Origin: Bacillus sp. MM2020_1 | Lineage (GTDB): Bacteria; Bacillota; Bacilli; Bacillales; Cytobacillaceae | Direction: 5' to 3' | NCBI GenBank assembly: GCA_011250595.1 | Contig: JAANMP010000004.1 | Location: 1-64,000 of the forward strand | Length of the DNA: 64,000 nt | Shown: piece after piece, positions 43,851-53,680 of the stretch | Layout: every line of letters begins with the position of its first letter | Position numbering within the stretch: the stretch's first letter is position 1 | Position numbers and translations under genes: made by a program | Notes under the pieces: generated by a model | The model's input: only the letters and a program-made list of their open reading frames with translations | What the model was told of the DNA's origin: nothing | Databases searched by the model: none

Positions 43851-45068
43851 TCACTTAGGTGTAAAAAACACGGGAGCTGAATCAACATTCTTAAGCCAAA
43901 TCTGCTCTTGACCACTTAAACCATCCTTCACCCATACATCTCCTTGAACATCCTTTGCCTTTTTTCGAAGCCAAGTAAGATGAGAACCAACAACTTGTGG
44001 GTCTTCATCAAGTTCATTTTTCTTTGGAAAAGAGATTTGATTTTGGTCTTCTGATTTAATATTGATAGCATAAAGTGCTGTAACCATCGTTGGAACAGAC
44101 CCTTCCTTCCACTCTTTATTCTCTCTTGCACGAGCCACAATCACTTGTTCTGGTGAGAACCATTCCAAATCAAGATCCACATATCCTTTAGGTGTATATT
44201 CCTTTTGTTGCTTAGCTGTTGGCATGTCCGCAATCATGGTTTTCTTGTTTTCAACAAAAAATCTTCCTTCTCCTGAAATATAGGCTAGTTGATTAGCGGA
44301 GAGAGCCCATTTCATCCAGTCTTGGTACCAAAGCATTTTTCCTATGGATTGAAATCGCTCTCCCTGTGCGGACAAAACACATAAGGTATTACTATCATTT
44401 GACAAAGAAGCCGTTGGCATGGCTAAGAAACTCACCCACTTCCCATCAAAGCTCCATTTAAAATAATCAGCGGAGATTGCAAACAAATCAGGCACCTTTG
44501 TTTGAATGGTGTAAAAAAGTTTCATTTTATCTGTAGCTAGATTGGCATCGACCGGAATTCTATAAAGTGGGATGGGTCCCCAACCAGTAGGACGTAAACT
44601 GGATGGGGAGGAGGCGATAAATTCTTTCCCGTTAGGAAACCATTCAAAATCACCAACCCCAAGTGAGACATTTTCAAATCCTTGCGGGCGACCATTCTCT
44701 ACTTTTGTAACGTTTAATAAACCTTGATCATTGTAGGCCAATTGATTTTTGATCGGGGACCATTTAAAGTTCGATGTTTCCACCCTTACATAAGGCTGGT
44801 AGTTTTCTTTTTCCTTGGTATCATAGATGAATAAATTTGATTTTTCTCCTTTTTCTTCGCCATCAATATAAGCAATAAACCGGCCATCATAGGACCATTT
44901 CGGAGAATACACATAACGGTTCTTGGTGAGTTGTATTTCTTTATCTCCCTTTTTGATCCATAGCTGATGGTCTCGAATAAATGCAGCTGTGAGTGGCCCT
45001 TCCGCATGTACCATCGTTGTTGAAGGAACACCTATAAGAATGAATAGTAGTAAAACTCGAAATATCAT
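43851..45068 (-). CDS. Secreted TolB-like beta-propeller protein
   Basis: 405 residues. A signal peptide (MIFRVLLLFILIGVPSTTMVHA) is followed by repeated WD40/TolB-like blades: PKWSYDGRFIAYIDG, NFKWSPIKNQLAYND, DFEWFPNGKEFIASS, YFKWSFDGKWVSFLA, WMKWALSANQLAYIS, DLEWFSPEQVIVARA. The W-S-x-D/N-x-x-x-I/L-A pattern marks each blade. It is probably anchored or free at the outer face of the membrane. The binding partner is unknown. Confidence 0.85.
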   Translation of the reverse strand: MIFRVLLLFILIGVPSTTMVHAEGPLTAAFIRDHQLWIKKGDKEIQLTKNRYVYSPKWSYDGRFIAYIDGEEKGEKSNLFIYDTKEKENYQPYVRVETSNFKWSPIKNQLAYNDQGLLNVTKVENGRPQGFENVSLGVGDFEWFPNGKEFIASSPSSLRPTGWGPIPLYRIPVDANLATDKMKLFYTIQTKVPDLFAISADYFKWSFDGKWVSFLAMPTASLSNDSNTLCVLSAQGERFQSIGKMLWYQDWMKWALSANQLAYISGEGRFFVENKKTMIADMPTAKQQKEYTPKGYVDLDLEWFSPEQVIVARARENKEWKEGSVPTMVTALYAINIKSEDQNQISFPKKNELDEDPQVVGSHLTWLRKKAKDVQGDVWVKDGLSGQEQIWLKNVDSAPVFFTPK

Positions 45069-45185
45069 TATTAATCCCTCCTACTGGTAGGATGTACTGA
45101 ACTCTCAGTAACTAGTAAGAAAAGTATTTTCATCTGAAGGAGCAACTGCAACTTTTCCAATTCTTGAGACAATCTTCCTAAAATA

Positions 45186-45205
45186 GGTGCCTGACCTCCG
45201 ATACT
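45186..45205. repeat. GGTGCCTGACC repeat, left half only
   Basis: AGGTGCCTGACCTCCGATAC without a right arm; a remnant copy in the 280-base gap before the LysE gene. Confidence 0.7.
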
Positions 45206-45351
45206 TGAGTAAACTAACCAAACTTGTTCAATTTTCCTGATAGTTTAACAGAAATTAATCGAAAAAATTTAATGTTCAAACAAATATCGAACTACTATAT
45301 AATAATGTGTAAGAATTCTTACCCTATAAACATTGGAAAGGAGATGCTAAA

Positions 45352-45987
45352 GTGGTAAACTTTTATACTTTTGTAATGTTGTGTGTTTTTTTAATTATTC
45401 TACCTGGTCCCGATACGGCAATTGTTACAAAAAATACTATTTCAGTTGGGAAATCTGGTGGCCTTAAAGCAGCTTTAGGTACTTGTTGTGCCCTTTGTAT
45501 CCATACTTCTGCTGCTACATTAGGACTTTCAGCAATCATTATGAAATCAGCATTATTGTTTTCTGTCTTGAAATACGTTGGTGCTGTTTACTTACTTTAT
45601 CTTGGTGTTAAAGCATTATGGTCTCTGAAAAAAAATGATGAAACAGCAGCTGGTGTTGAAGTGAACACAAAAAAACAACTTAAAAACACATCTTGTTTTA
45701 AACAAGGGTTCCTTACCAATTTACTAAATCCAAAAGTTGCTGTCTTTTTCTTAACCTTTTTGCCTCAGTTCGTGGAATCTGGAAGTAATACGTTTTTTCC
45801 ATTTCTAATAATGGGTATCACTTATATTGTATTGACTGCCGTGTGGTTTTTACTTTATGTCTCCTTAATTAATCGTATCAGTGCTTTTATGAAAAGGCCA
45901 AAAACAAAAAAAATCATTGAAGGAATCACAGGTACTATACTGATAGGTTTTGGTATAAAACTAGCACTAGAAAAAGTTCATAACTAG
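45352..45987 (+). CDS. LysE-family amino-acid exporter
   Basis: 211 residues from the GTG at 45352 with AAAGGAG upstream. Six hydrophobic segments and the N-terminal LPGPDTAIVTKNTISVGKSGGLKAALG signature are those of LysE/RhtB exporters. TNLLNPKVAVFFLTFLPQF is the second family hallmark. It exports amino acids or similar small metabolites. A MOSC-domain gene follows 21 bases later. Confidence 0.93.
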   Translation: MVNFYTFVMLCVFLIILPGPDTAIVTKNTISVGKSGGLKAALGTCCALCIHTSAATLGLSAIIMKSALLFSVLKYVGAVYLLYLGVKALWSLKKNDETAAGVEVNTKKQLKNTSCFKQGFLTNLLNPKVAVFFLTFLPQFVESGSNTFFPFLIMGITYIVLTAVWFLLYVSLINRISAFMKRPKTKKIIEGITGTILIGFGIKLALEKVHN

Positions 45988-46008
45988 TTGAAGTGAGGTT
46001 AATTCTAA

Positions 46009-46641
46009 TTGAATCGAAAAATTATTAATTTAGCTGTTGGAAAACCGAAGGAATTTAATTGGAACAATAAAAAAGAGCTTTCCGCAATAGGAAAATCATC
46101 TGTACAAGCTGTTGAGTTGAAAAAATCTGGCATTGTTGGTGATGATGTGGCAAATCACATGTTTCACGGTGGACCAGACCGCGCAGTATGTTTGTATCCT
46201 TTTGAGCATTACACTTATTGGGAAGAGATATTTCAAAAAAAACTTATTCTACCTGCTTTTGGAGAAAATATTACAGCAACAGGAATGATGGAAGAACAGG
46301 TTTGTATTGGTGATATATATAAAATAGGGGATACTATTCTTCAAGTAACCCAAGGAAGAGTACCTTGTGTAACAATCTCCAAATTTAATCAGGAAAATCA
46401 ATTGTTAAAGAAAGTGGTTGAAACGACTCTAACTGGTTACTTTTTTCGGGTATTGGAAGAAGGGACCATTATGTTCGATTCGGAAATAACTCTTATGGAA
46501 AAACACTCAAAGGAAATATCCATTTCTTTTGCTACACAAATTCTTTTTCATCAAAAACAAGATAAAGCATCAATTGAAAGAATATTGACGGTTGATGCTC
46601 TTGCAGAGGACTGGAGAAATAGATTTTTAAAATTGTTATGA
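46009..46641 (+). CDS. MOSC-domain protein (YiiM-like)
   Basis: 210 residues from a TTG start (GTGAGG upstream). MOSC marks: HGGPDRAVCLYPFEHYTYW, FGENITATGM, IGDIYKIGDTILQVTQGRVPC with the conserved Cys. MOSC proteins handle sulfur bound to molybdenum cofactor; the YiiM type detoxifies N-hydroxylated bases. Probably cotranscribed with the LysE gene. Confidence 0.92.
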   Translation: MNRKIINLAVGKPKEFNWNNKKELSAIGKSSVQAVELKKSGIVGDDVANHMFHGGPDRAVCLYPFEHYTYWEEIFQKKLILPAFGENITATGMMEEQVCIGDIYKIGDTILQVTQGRVPCVTISKFNQENQLLKKVVETTLTGYFFRVLEEGTIMFDSEITLMEKHSKEISISFATQILFHQKQDKASIERILTVDALAEDWRNRFLKLL

Positions 46642-46670
46642 TTTTTTTGGGAATTGCAGATACAAAAATA

Positions 46671-46699
46671 ACCTAGCCTAAAAAGCTAGGATTTTTGTG
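46671..46699 (+). terminator. Terminator after the MOSC gene
   Basis: CCTAGC/GCTAGG stem with ATTTTTGTGT tail. Confidence 0.75.
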
Positions 46700-46805
46700 T
46701 ATCTTTGTTCAATTATCGCCCCTTTAGTGGAATAAGAATAAGTGTTCATCCTTTGTAAAAAGGGATCTCTGCAGTCATCCCAACAGGATTTGGAGGATCA
46801 TTCCA

Positions 46806-47912
46806 TCACTTTTTAACTTTTATTTTCTCGGGTATAGTCTTCCAGTACATTGGGTCCTCCAAACCGAGCCGCCAAATCGCGATTCCCCGTAAGTTATATT
46901 TTTCTACAATGTTTAGCTTAAACTGCAGACTATGGCTATCCTCAAACCAAGCCTGGTGGCTATGATGTTCTTCATCTACGTAACTGAAATGAGGTGTTTG
47001 CGAATGGGAGTCCCATAGAACTTTCGCTTTATATTTTGTTTTCTGACCCGTTAACTCTTCATAGGAGCTATATTTGGCTTTGCCTGCTGTTGTATCCCAG
47101 TCCCATCCATAACCAGCGATACCGAGTAAAATTTTTGATGGCGGTACTTCATGTTTCAAAGCATAACGAATCGTTGCTTCTGTCCAATTGACTGATGCCG
47201 TTGACCCGGGTTTTGTTCTTGGGTTGTGTTCATCGTATGTCATAATCATTAACCCATCTGAATATAGACCAAGCTTTTCATAATCAAACCACGGAGACCA
47301 GGGATTAGCACGGGAATCACCTGTGTTTGCCGGGACTGAAACCGTAACTACTTTTCCATCACGATGCAGAGCATCAGACAATTTTTTTATCAGCTGACTA
47401 AAGGAATCTCGGTCAGTCAAATACAAATTTTCCATGTCAATATTAATACCGTCAAATTTAAACTGATTCATTTCATTGCGTAAGTTCTGAATGAAAACAT
47501 TGCGGTTGTTATTGTTATCGAGTACATTACTTGCTACCTGCTTGCCCTTCTCGACGGTTTCATAAAAGAGATTATGTACAACCATATATACCTTCAGTTT
47601 TTTTTTATGAGCACTTTGAATAACCTTTCTTTTCTGATCTGCTTTAACGGAATCTATAAGACTGCCTGGGCGGTTATCATCAAGCTTATACCAAAAGGGT
47701 GCAATGATGCTTAAACTGTTGAAATGCGAGTTAACTGTAGGTTGAGATCCTGGATACGTTCCTTCCTTTTCTGTGTAGAAACCTAAAACTTCCCGAGGAG
47801 TTTTATTCTTATTGTATTCCTCTTTTGCTTGTGACTGACTACAGGATGACATTAGTAATAATGCCATGCTTAAAGAAATGATGGTGAATGACCGGTACCA
47901 ATTATTCTTCAT
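46806..47912 (-). CDS. Glycoside hydrolase family 18 lipoprotein
   Basis: 368 residues. The lipobox LLMSSC shows membrane anchoring after cleavage before Cys24. The GH18 barrel carries FDGINIDMEN, a DxxDxDxE-type motif with the catalytic Glu kept. LMIMTYDEHN, ILLGIAGYGWDW and RGIAIWRLGLEDP are usual in the YaaH/SleL/YdhD branch that acts on peptidoglycan or spore cortex, but no LysM domains are present. It probably trims cell-wall glycan. Confidence 0.9.
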   Translation of the reverse strand: MKNNWYRSFTIISLSMALLLMSSCSQSQAKEEYNKNKTPREVLGFYTEKEGTYPGSQPTVNSHFNSLSIIAPFWYKLDDNRPGSLIDSVKADQKRKVIQSAHKKKLKVYMVVHNLFYETVEKGKQVASNVLDNNNNRNVFIQNLRNEMNQFKFDGINIDMENLYLTDRDSFSQLIKKLSDALHRDGKVVTVSVPANTGDSRANPWSPWFDYEKLGLYSDGLMIMTYDEHNPRTKPGSTASVNWTEATIRYALKHEVPPSKILLGIAGYGWDWDTTAGKAKYSSYEELTGQKTKYKAKVLWDSHSQTPHFSYVDEEHHSHQAWFEDSHSLQFKLNIVEKYNLRGIAIWRLGLEDPMYWKTIPEKIKVKK

Positions 47913-48019
47913 AATACACCTTCTTCAAATATGTTTTTTTCTTAAGTTGATATGAAAAACAGTTGAAGAAATCAAGTCCAATATTATATTCTCTGCTGTA
48001 ACATGAATATTCTATTTAG

Positions 48020-48583
48020 CTATAAAAGGGGTTTAATTGCCGAACTGTGAGCCAATTTATGAGCAATATAATAAATGACAAAAAAGAATGGAAATGAAAA
48101 AATGGAGTTCCACCCAGGATATGTATAGTAACCTAACCATAAGAATAAGGGTTCGGCTAGAAATGCTGTCACCCCTGCAAAGATTAACCCTTTAATGATC
48201 GGACTTGCCTGAGGCTTGATTTGTAAATAGAACATAATTGTAACTGGCATAAGTGCAAAATCCCATGCAATATAGTCTGGGATTAACGGAATTAATTTGT
48301 TATAGTATCTCCAAAGTCCCAGAGTTACCCCAACATAATCCAACCATGAAGAGATAAGCATTGCCCACAACCCAGCTAACATTAAGCGGGTTGAACTCTC
48401 TTTATTCCTGAAAATAAACCAAACTATCCACGGAACCACTGTTAAAAACAATGTCGTCATCCACCCGAAGGAGAATAGAATATCCTTTAGCCAAATTTCG
48501 CTCAATCTAGAGTGAGCATCATCAATCGCTTTATACTGCTCATTTATTAATTTTTGTATATGATCGGTAGGACTTATCTTCAT
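48020..48583 (-). CDS. CBO0543-family membrane protein
   Basis: 187 residues with about five membrane helices. Family segments are FLTVVPWIVWFIFRNKESSTRLMLAG, YVGVTLGLWRY and KLIPLIPDYIAWDFALMPVTIMFYLQIKP. Function unknown; the family is common in spore formers. A diverged paralogue lies 226 bases away on the other strand. Confidence 0.82.
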   Translation of the reverse strand: MKISPTDHIQKLINEQYKAIDDAHSRLSEIWLKDILFSFGWMTTLFLTVVPWIVWFIFRNKESSTRLMLAGLWAMLISSWLDYVGVTLGLWRYYNKLIPLIPDYIAWDFALMPVTIMFYLQIKPQASPIIKGLIFAGVTAFLAEPLFLWLGYYTYPGWNSIFSFPFFFVIYYIAHKLAHSSAIKPLL

Positions 48584-48809
48584 TAGGGACTCCTTATTTT
48601 TTTCTTATTATTCCCTCTTTCCTTCTTATTATCATTTTTCTTAAACTATGCAGCCCAGTTAGCACATTAAAAAAGCAGCAAATGATGCTATAAATTACTG
48701 GAACTCAAAAAAACTTTTCCCTATGAAAATTCTTTAAAAGGCTAAGTGAATAAAAGACTGCTTAACAGAAAAAAATGTAATAACTATGTTTTAAGGAGAT
48801 GTTATAAGA

Positions 48810-49373
48810 ATGGCATTCAAGGAAGGGCTCGCTCAATCAGAAAAGGCTTATAACCAGTTCACTGAGGTAAGTTCTTTATTTGCTAAAACAGTGACAGAAG
48901 ATTTCCTCTCAACATGGCAATGGTGGTTTGGACTGGCCCTATTTGTAGTCCCATGGATTGTTTGGATTATATTTAGGAAAAAAGATAGTACCGGACGTCT
49001 TCTTTTAGGAGGCTTATTGACCATCATATTGTCACTTACAATAGATCTAGCTGCCTTATCTCTAGGGTTGTGGTCTTACCCAATGGTAATCATTCCTCTA
49101 GCACCCTTTCTATTTTTACCCTATCACTTCTCTTTAGCACCAGTAGGGGTCATGATCGCTCTTCAAATTAAGCCAAAAATGAATACCTTGTTAAAAGGAG
49201 TCATATTCGCTGCAATTGCTGCTTTTGGAGGTATGAATTTCTTTAACGCAATCGACTTTTATAACCCTAAAAATTGGTCAACTTTATACGATTTTGTCAT
49301 TTTTTTAACTCTTTACTTTACCGCTTATGTGGCTACAAGGATTGAGAACTTTACTAAAATTGATAAGGATTAA
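48810..49373 (+). CDS. CBO0543-family membrane protein (paralogue)
   Basis: 187 residues, the same length as its divergent neighbour and sharing VVPWIVWxIFRxK, LSLGLWxY, LAPVGVMIALQIKP and LKGVIFA. AAGGAGATG lies before the ATG. The two genes look like an old inverted duplication. Confidence 0.85.
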   Translation: MAFKEGLAQSEKAYNQFTEVSSLFAKTVTEDFLSTWQWWFGLALFVVPWIVWIIFRKKDSTGRLLLGGLLTIILSLTIDLAALSLGLWSYPMVIIPLAPFLFLPYHFSLAPVGVMIALQIKPKMNTLLKGVIFAAIAAFGGMNFFNAIDFYNPKNWSTLYDFVIFLTLYFTAYVATRIENFTKIDKD

Positions 49374-49594
49374 ACTATACTTGTAACGACATAAAGACGA
49401 TATAACTTAGTGAAAATGAAATAAGAATTTTTTATAGGATAGAATACCTTGCTGATTAAGTCTGCAGGGTTCTGTTATAATTGAGATAACATTTGGAAAA
49501 TTTATGCTAATAGAAGTTTCAAAGATTATTGAGTTGGTTTAAGAATAGTTGAATCTAATAATAGTAGAATAGTAGAAAATTGGAGGGGGCTTTT

Positions 49595-49753
49595 ATGATG
49601 AATACCTTAATTCCGTTAATTACCTTTTTGCCACTAATCGTCCTAGCATTTGTTGTTCGATGGGTTTATCAAATTAAAAAAAATAGTGAAATACAAGTGG
49701 AGCAAAACAAACAAATTATCTCGCTTTTGCAAAATAAAGATAGTAGTAATTAA
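49595..49753 (+). CDS. Small single-pass membrane protein
   Basis: 52 residues with a TTGGAGGGGG ribosome site. One hydrophobic segment (TLIPLITFLPLIVLAFVVRW) precedes a short helical polar tail (QVEQNKQIISLLQNKDSSN). It resembles other short membrane peptides of Bacillaceae; function unknown. Confidence 0.6.
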   Translation: MMNTLIPLITFLPLIVLAFVVRWVYQIKKNSEIQVEQNKQIISLLQNKDSSN

Positions 49754-49889
49754 CTATTTAAAATCTAAAATAGGCGTCTGACATTAAGGGGCAATTCGGT
49801 TTTTTGTGAACAAGTACTTTGTTTAAATAATTCTCTTTTTTGGAACTTTTGGAAATATGTTTCGTCTCTTATTAAAAGGGGGCAAAAGA

Positions 49890-50378
49890 TTGAAAATAAA
49901 ACTTGGCTCCATTCTATTGATTCTATCGCTCTTTCTCACGGCTTGTAGCATTGGAGTAGACCCGAAGGAGCATTTAGGTGAAATTTATAGCGTTGCGTTG
50001 GACTCCATCATGGAAAAGGACGAGGCATTGAGTAGTGATATGAAATTCATTGCGATTGATATGAGCAATTTCGACGATGGATTAAGTGAAAAGGATAAAA
50101 AAGATATTATTATCTTTTTCAAAGATAAATATAAAGTGGATGTAATGGATGCTACTTTTGAGGAACTGAAAGAAAAAGGATTCTACGATCCCGATAAAAT
50201 GTCTTTGACTGGTGTACTACTTAGAATAGAGAAAGTGGATTTTAAATGGAATCATAATGTATTCTTTGAAGGTTCTAAATATCGATCAGGATTAGGTGCA
50301 ATTGGTATAGAAGGTACGGTCCACTACAAAGATGGTACTTGGCAATTGAAAGAGTCGAAAGAGACCTGGATAAGTTAA
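49890..50378 (+). CDS. Lipoprotein of unknown function
   Basis: 162 residues from the TTG at 49890, placed 7 bases after AAAGGGGG; the ATG at 49857 lies before that site. The lipobox LFLTAC predicts a lipid-anchored Cys18. The body is charged and mixed alpha/beta (DKKDIIIFFKDKYKVDVMDA), ending in EGTVHYKDGTWQLKESKETW. A remnant of a second copy's end lies at 60039-60102. Confidence 0.8.
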   Translation: MKIKLGSILLILSLFLTACSIGVDPKEHLGEIYSVALDSIMEKDEALSSDMKFIAIDMSNFDDGLSEKDKKDIIIFFKDKYKVDVMDATFEELKEKGFYDPDKMSLTGVLLRIEKVDFKWNHNVFFEGSKYRSGLGAIGIEGTVHYKDGTWQLKESKETWIS

Positions 50379-50414
50379 TTTAATTTACAGTTCGCGAAAA
50401 GGGGATGGAGCTTC

Positions 50415-51590
50415 ATGCTGGTTAGAGAACTGACAGAAAAAGATTACTTAGAATCAATGAAACTCTCTGAGTATGCATTTCAATATAAGGTAGCGGAATC
50501 AGACATACCAGCTAGATTAGAACGATTGCGAAACCATAAAGTTTTAGGGATATGGGATGAGGACATTCTCGCCGCCAAACTGCATATTTACCCGCTAAGT
50601 ATTTTTATGAGAGATGTGGAATGGAAAATGGGCGGCATCGCTGGGGTGGCTACATACCCAGAATATCGACGAAACGGTTATGTAAAATCACTCATGATTG
50701 ATTCTTTAAAACACATGCAAAATAATGATCAGATTGTATCGCTTTTACACCCGTTTGATATTTCTTTTTATCGAAAATATGGATGGGAGATCTTAACTGA
50801 AACGAAAAAAGTCACGATTGAAAAAGGGGACCTTAAGTTCCTCGAACCGCAGCAAGGTTTTATAAAAAGATTTTCAAAAGAGACCCATAATGAAGAAATA
50901 GAAAAGATTTATCAACAATATTGCAGTCAATTTACAGGTATGTTAAAACGCGAGACCAATTGGTGGAAACAACATGTTTATGATAAAGATTCACAGATTG
51001 CTGTCTATTATCCTACCAACAAAGAAGCTATGGGCTATATGCTTTACCATGTGAAGGAAAGAAAAATGGAGGTGCAGGAGCTGGTTGCTCTTGACCATGA
51101 ATCGAGAATTGGGCTATGGAATTTCATTTGCCAGCATGATTCCATGGTCGGTACCGTAACGATTCATCTTGCCAGTCAGGATCCTTTCCCTTATTTTCTG
51201 CAGCAGCCCAACGTGAAAATAGAGCTGCACCCTTATTTCATGGCAAGGGTCGTCGATGCGGAGGAATGTTTGCGGAGATTTCCGTTTCTACATGAAAATG
51301 AGTCCCTATTCCTGCATCTTGAAGATTCACATGCAGCTTGGAATAATGGGAGCTATTTACTTGGTAAGGGAGACCTAAGGGTGTTTAAAGAAAAAGTCGG
51401 AGGTCAATGTGTTCATCCTCCTAAAAAAGGGATTCGCTTAAATATCAATTCCCTTTCCGCAATTCTATTTGGTTACAAAAGGCCGATGGAGCTTTATGAA
51501 ATGGGATACCTGAAAGGATCCAAGCCTGAAATTGAACTTTTTGAAAAAAAGGTCCCGGCACTGAAATCATCATTTATTGATTTCTTTTAA
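50415..51590 (+). CDS. Eis-type GNAT acetyltransferase
   Basis: 391 residues. The N-terminal GNAT domain has GGIAGVATYPEYRRNGYVKSLM, the acetyl-CoA loop (Q/R-x-x-G-x form), and HPFDISFYRKYGWE. A second acetyltransferase-like domain and a C-terminal SCP2-like domain (DLRVFKEKVGGQCVH..., FGYKRPMELYEMG) complete the Eis layout. Eis proteins acetylate aminoglycosides or other amines; the real substrate here is unknown. AAGGGGATGGAG before the ATG. Confidence 0.9.
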   Translation: MLVRELTEKDYLESMKLSEYAFQYKVAESDIPARLERLRNHKVLGIWDEDILAAKLHIYPLSIFMRDVEWKMGGIAGVATYPEYRRNGYVKSLMIDSLKHMQNNDQIVSLLHPFDISFYRKYGWEILTETKKVTIEKGDLKFLEPQQGFIKRFSKETHNEEIEKIYQQYCSQFTGMLKRETNWWKQHVYDKDSQIAVYYPTNKEAMGYMLYHVKERKMEVQELVALDHESRIGLWNFICQHDSMVGTVTIHLASQDPFPYFLQQPNVKIELHPYFMARVVDAEECLRRFPFLHENESLFLHLEDSHAAWNNGSYLLGKGDLRVFKEKVGGQCVHPPKKGIRLNINSLSAILFGYKRPMELYEMGYLKGSKPEIELFEKKVPALKSSFIDFF

Positions 51591-51814
51591 GTTCTGCGTT
51601 TGTGCAAAGCAAAGGTGGGATATAACTGAAGACAAAAAATATTTTCATTTCCGCAATAATTCTTTAGGAATCATTACTTAATGGCAACCTGTATAAACGC
51701 TAATATTTATTCATATTTGTGAACTGATGCATATTGCACTAAATGCCCTTTAGTTGAATAAGGAACTTAACAATAATCGAAAAACAAAAATTTAAAGACA
51801 GACAGGAGTTAAAT

Positions 51815-52165
51815 ATGATGATAAAAGGTTTCGGAGGAATATTTTGGAGAACTAAGAATCTTGAAGTTGTAAAAAAGTGGTACAATGAAGTGTTGATGAT
51901 TGAAATAAATGATTGGAATATGACTATGATTAAACCCCAATCAGGAAATGAGACGATTTTTTCTCTCTTTACCGAGGATAACAGTTATTTTCCAATAGAA
52001 CAACAAGTGATGTTAAATTTCGAAGTATTTAATATGAACGAGACTATTAAGCATCTTGAACAAATTGGTGTACCTCTTGTAAAGAAAGAAGAGAATAGTG
52101 AATTTGGAAAGTTTATTTGGATTAAAGATCCTGAAGGTCGACTGATCGAGCTTTGGGAGAAATAG
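51815..52165 (+). CDS. VOC (glyoxalase-like) family protein
   Basis: 116 residues of the vicinal-oxygen-chelate fold: FWRTKNLEVVKKWYNEVLMI at the start, VMLNFEVFNMNETIKHLEQIGV, and IKDPEGRLIELWEK with the terminal Glu ligand. Substrate unknown; such proteins act in detoxification or resistance. ACAGGAG precedes the ATG. Confidence 0.9.
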   Translation: MMIKGFGGIFWRTKNLEVVKKWYNEVLMIEINDWNMTMIKPQSGNETIFSLFTEDNSYFPIEQQVMLNFEVFNMNETIKHLEQIGVPLVKKEENSEFGKFIWIKDPEGRLIELWEK

Positions 52166-52224
52166 TGGGTTGTAGTCATTTGCTATTAAGCTAATGGGTG
52201 CGATAAGACAATAAGGATTAATAT

Positions 52225-52282
52225 AAAAGAGCCTAAAATATGCAAGTTTTTATGCACAACTTGCGTACTTTGGCTCTTTTTA
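52225..52282. terminator. Terminator; AGAGCC...TGCAAG hairpin copy 3
   Basis: AAAGAGCCTAAAATATGCAAG and its near complement (CTTGCGTACTTTGGCTCTTTTT) form a long hairpin between the VOC and MATE genes, which converge here. Third member of the same hairpin family. Confidence 0.75.
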
Positions 52283-52309
52283 CATTCATAAAAATACTGC
52301 CATTCATAA

Positions 52310-53680
52310 TTAAGACACGCTTGACGATAAGTTCTGTTCAACAACCTTCTTCTTTACCCAAGGTTTGGAGACCCAACGTTTCAAGGCGAAACATCCTCGG
52401 ACCCATTCATCAAGTCCTTGGGCCAGCCAGATTCCTAATAGTCCAAAACCAAGTGTAATTCCGAAAAAGTAACTAAATACTACGGCAATTCCCCACATGC
52501 AGATCATACCGATGACAACAGGGAATCGTACATCACCCACTGATTTTAAGGAACCCATAAGAACGATATTCATGGCACGGCCAGGTTCAATAAACACAAT
52601 GGCCCATAATACGGGGAGAGCTATAGAAATAATGTTAGCATCAGTTGTAAATATAGTTAAGATTGGCTTACCAATTAAAGCAACAGCAAGGGAAACAGCA
52701 GCTGATACAATCACTGCAATTTTTAATGTCTTAAGACCCCTATTCAGGGCTCTGTCATATTGCTTCGCTCCAAAATAACGAGCAATCAAGAGCTGTGTCC
52801 CTTGGGCGATGGCAACGGTAAACAGGAAGCAAATCATCGATATATTTAAAATATACACCCGAGCTGCTAATGCTGCATCACCGGTAAGTGCTACAAAGCT
52901 TGTAATAACTACTTGTGAAAATTGGTAGGAAAGGTTTTCCCCGGCAGATGGAACTCCGATGGAAAGAAGTCCCTTCACATCCGATTTATTGATTTTTATT
53001 ACATCTTTTATATGAAACTTTAAAGCTAGTCGTTTATAAACAAAGTAAAAAAGTGCTGTAATGATAAAAATCCGGGCCGCAAACATGGCATAGGCTACCC
53101 CAGCAACACCTGTTACAGGAAGGCCGAACCATCCTTTAATGGCGATAAAGGAACCGATGACACTAATCACATTCATGATAACAGTAACAACCATGGTTTC
53201 TCTGGTATATCCGTAGCTGCGCAAAACAGAACTTAATGCTAAGGCGATGGCTTCAAGAAAAAGAGATAGACCTATGATGGTCAGAAAGGTGTAAGCAAAA
53301 TCAAAAACTTCACCGCTAAGTCCATAAAATTTTAAAAATAAACCGCCAAAAGCAACCACAACGATGGTCATCAAAATTCCAACCCAGAAATTCACTCCCA
53401 GGGCAGACCTTGCAAGGCGTCGGGCCCGGTCCAATCGGTTTGCTCCTAAATTTTGACCGATGTGGATGGTCGCTCCGATGGCTGTGACGTTAAATACTAA
53501 AATAAAAATATTAAGAATCTGATTGGCTACCCCAACTCCAGCAACAGCGTTGTCTGAATATCCGCTTAAAATTAACGTAGCAACAATTCCCATACCCATA
53601 TGAAGCGATATTTCGATAAAAAGAGGCCACGTGATGCTAAACAATGATTGATCCTGGAACTTATTCTTTTCTACGGTCAA
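52310..53680 (-). CDS. MATE-family efflux transporter
   Basis: 456 residues, 12 membrane helices. Typical parts are LFIEISLHMGMGIVATLILSGYSD, GATIHIGQNLGANRLDRARRLARSA and GTQLLIARYFGAKQYDRALNRG in the second half. MATE pumps export cationic drugs and metabolites with sodium or proton flow. Substrate unknown. Confidence 0.93.
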   Translation of the reverse strand: MTVEKNKFQDQSLFSITWPLFIEISLHMGMGIVATLILSGYSDNAVAGVGVANQILNIFILVFNVTAIGATIHIGQNLGANRLDRARRLARSALGVNFWVGILMTIVVVAFGGLFLKFYGLSGEVFDFAYTFLTIIGLSLFLEAIALALSSVLRSYGYTRETMVVTVIMNVISVIGSFIAIKGWFGLPVTGVAGVAYAMFAARIFIITALFYFVYKRLALKFHIKDVIKINKSDVKGLLSIGVPSAGENLSYQFSQVVITSFVALTGDAALAARVYILNISMICFLFTVAIAQGTQLLIARYFGAKQYDRALNRGLKTLKIAVIVSAAVSLAVALIGKPILTIFTTDANIISIALPVLWAIVFIEPGRAMNIVLMGSLKSVGDVRFPVVIGMICMWGIAVVFSYFFGITLGFGLLGIWLAQGLDEWVRGCFALKRWVSKPWVKKKVVEQNLSSSVS

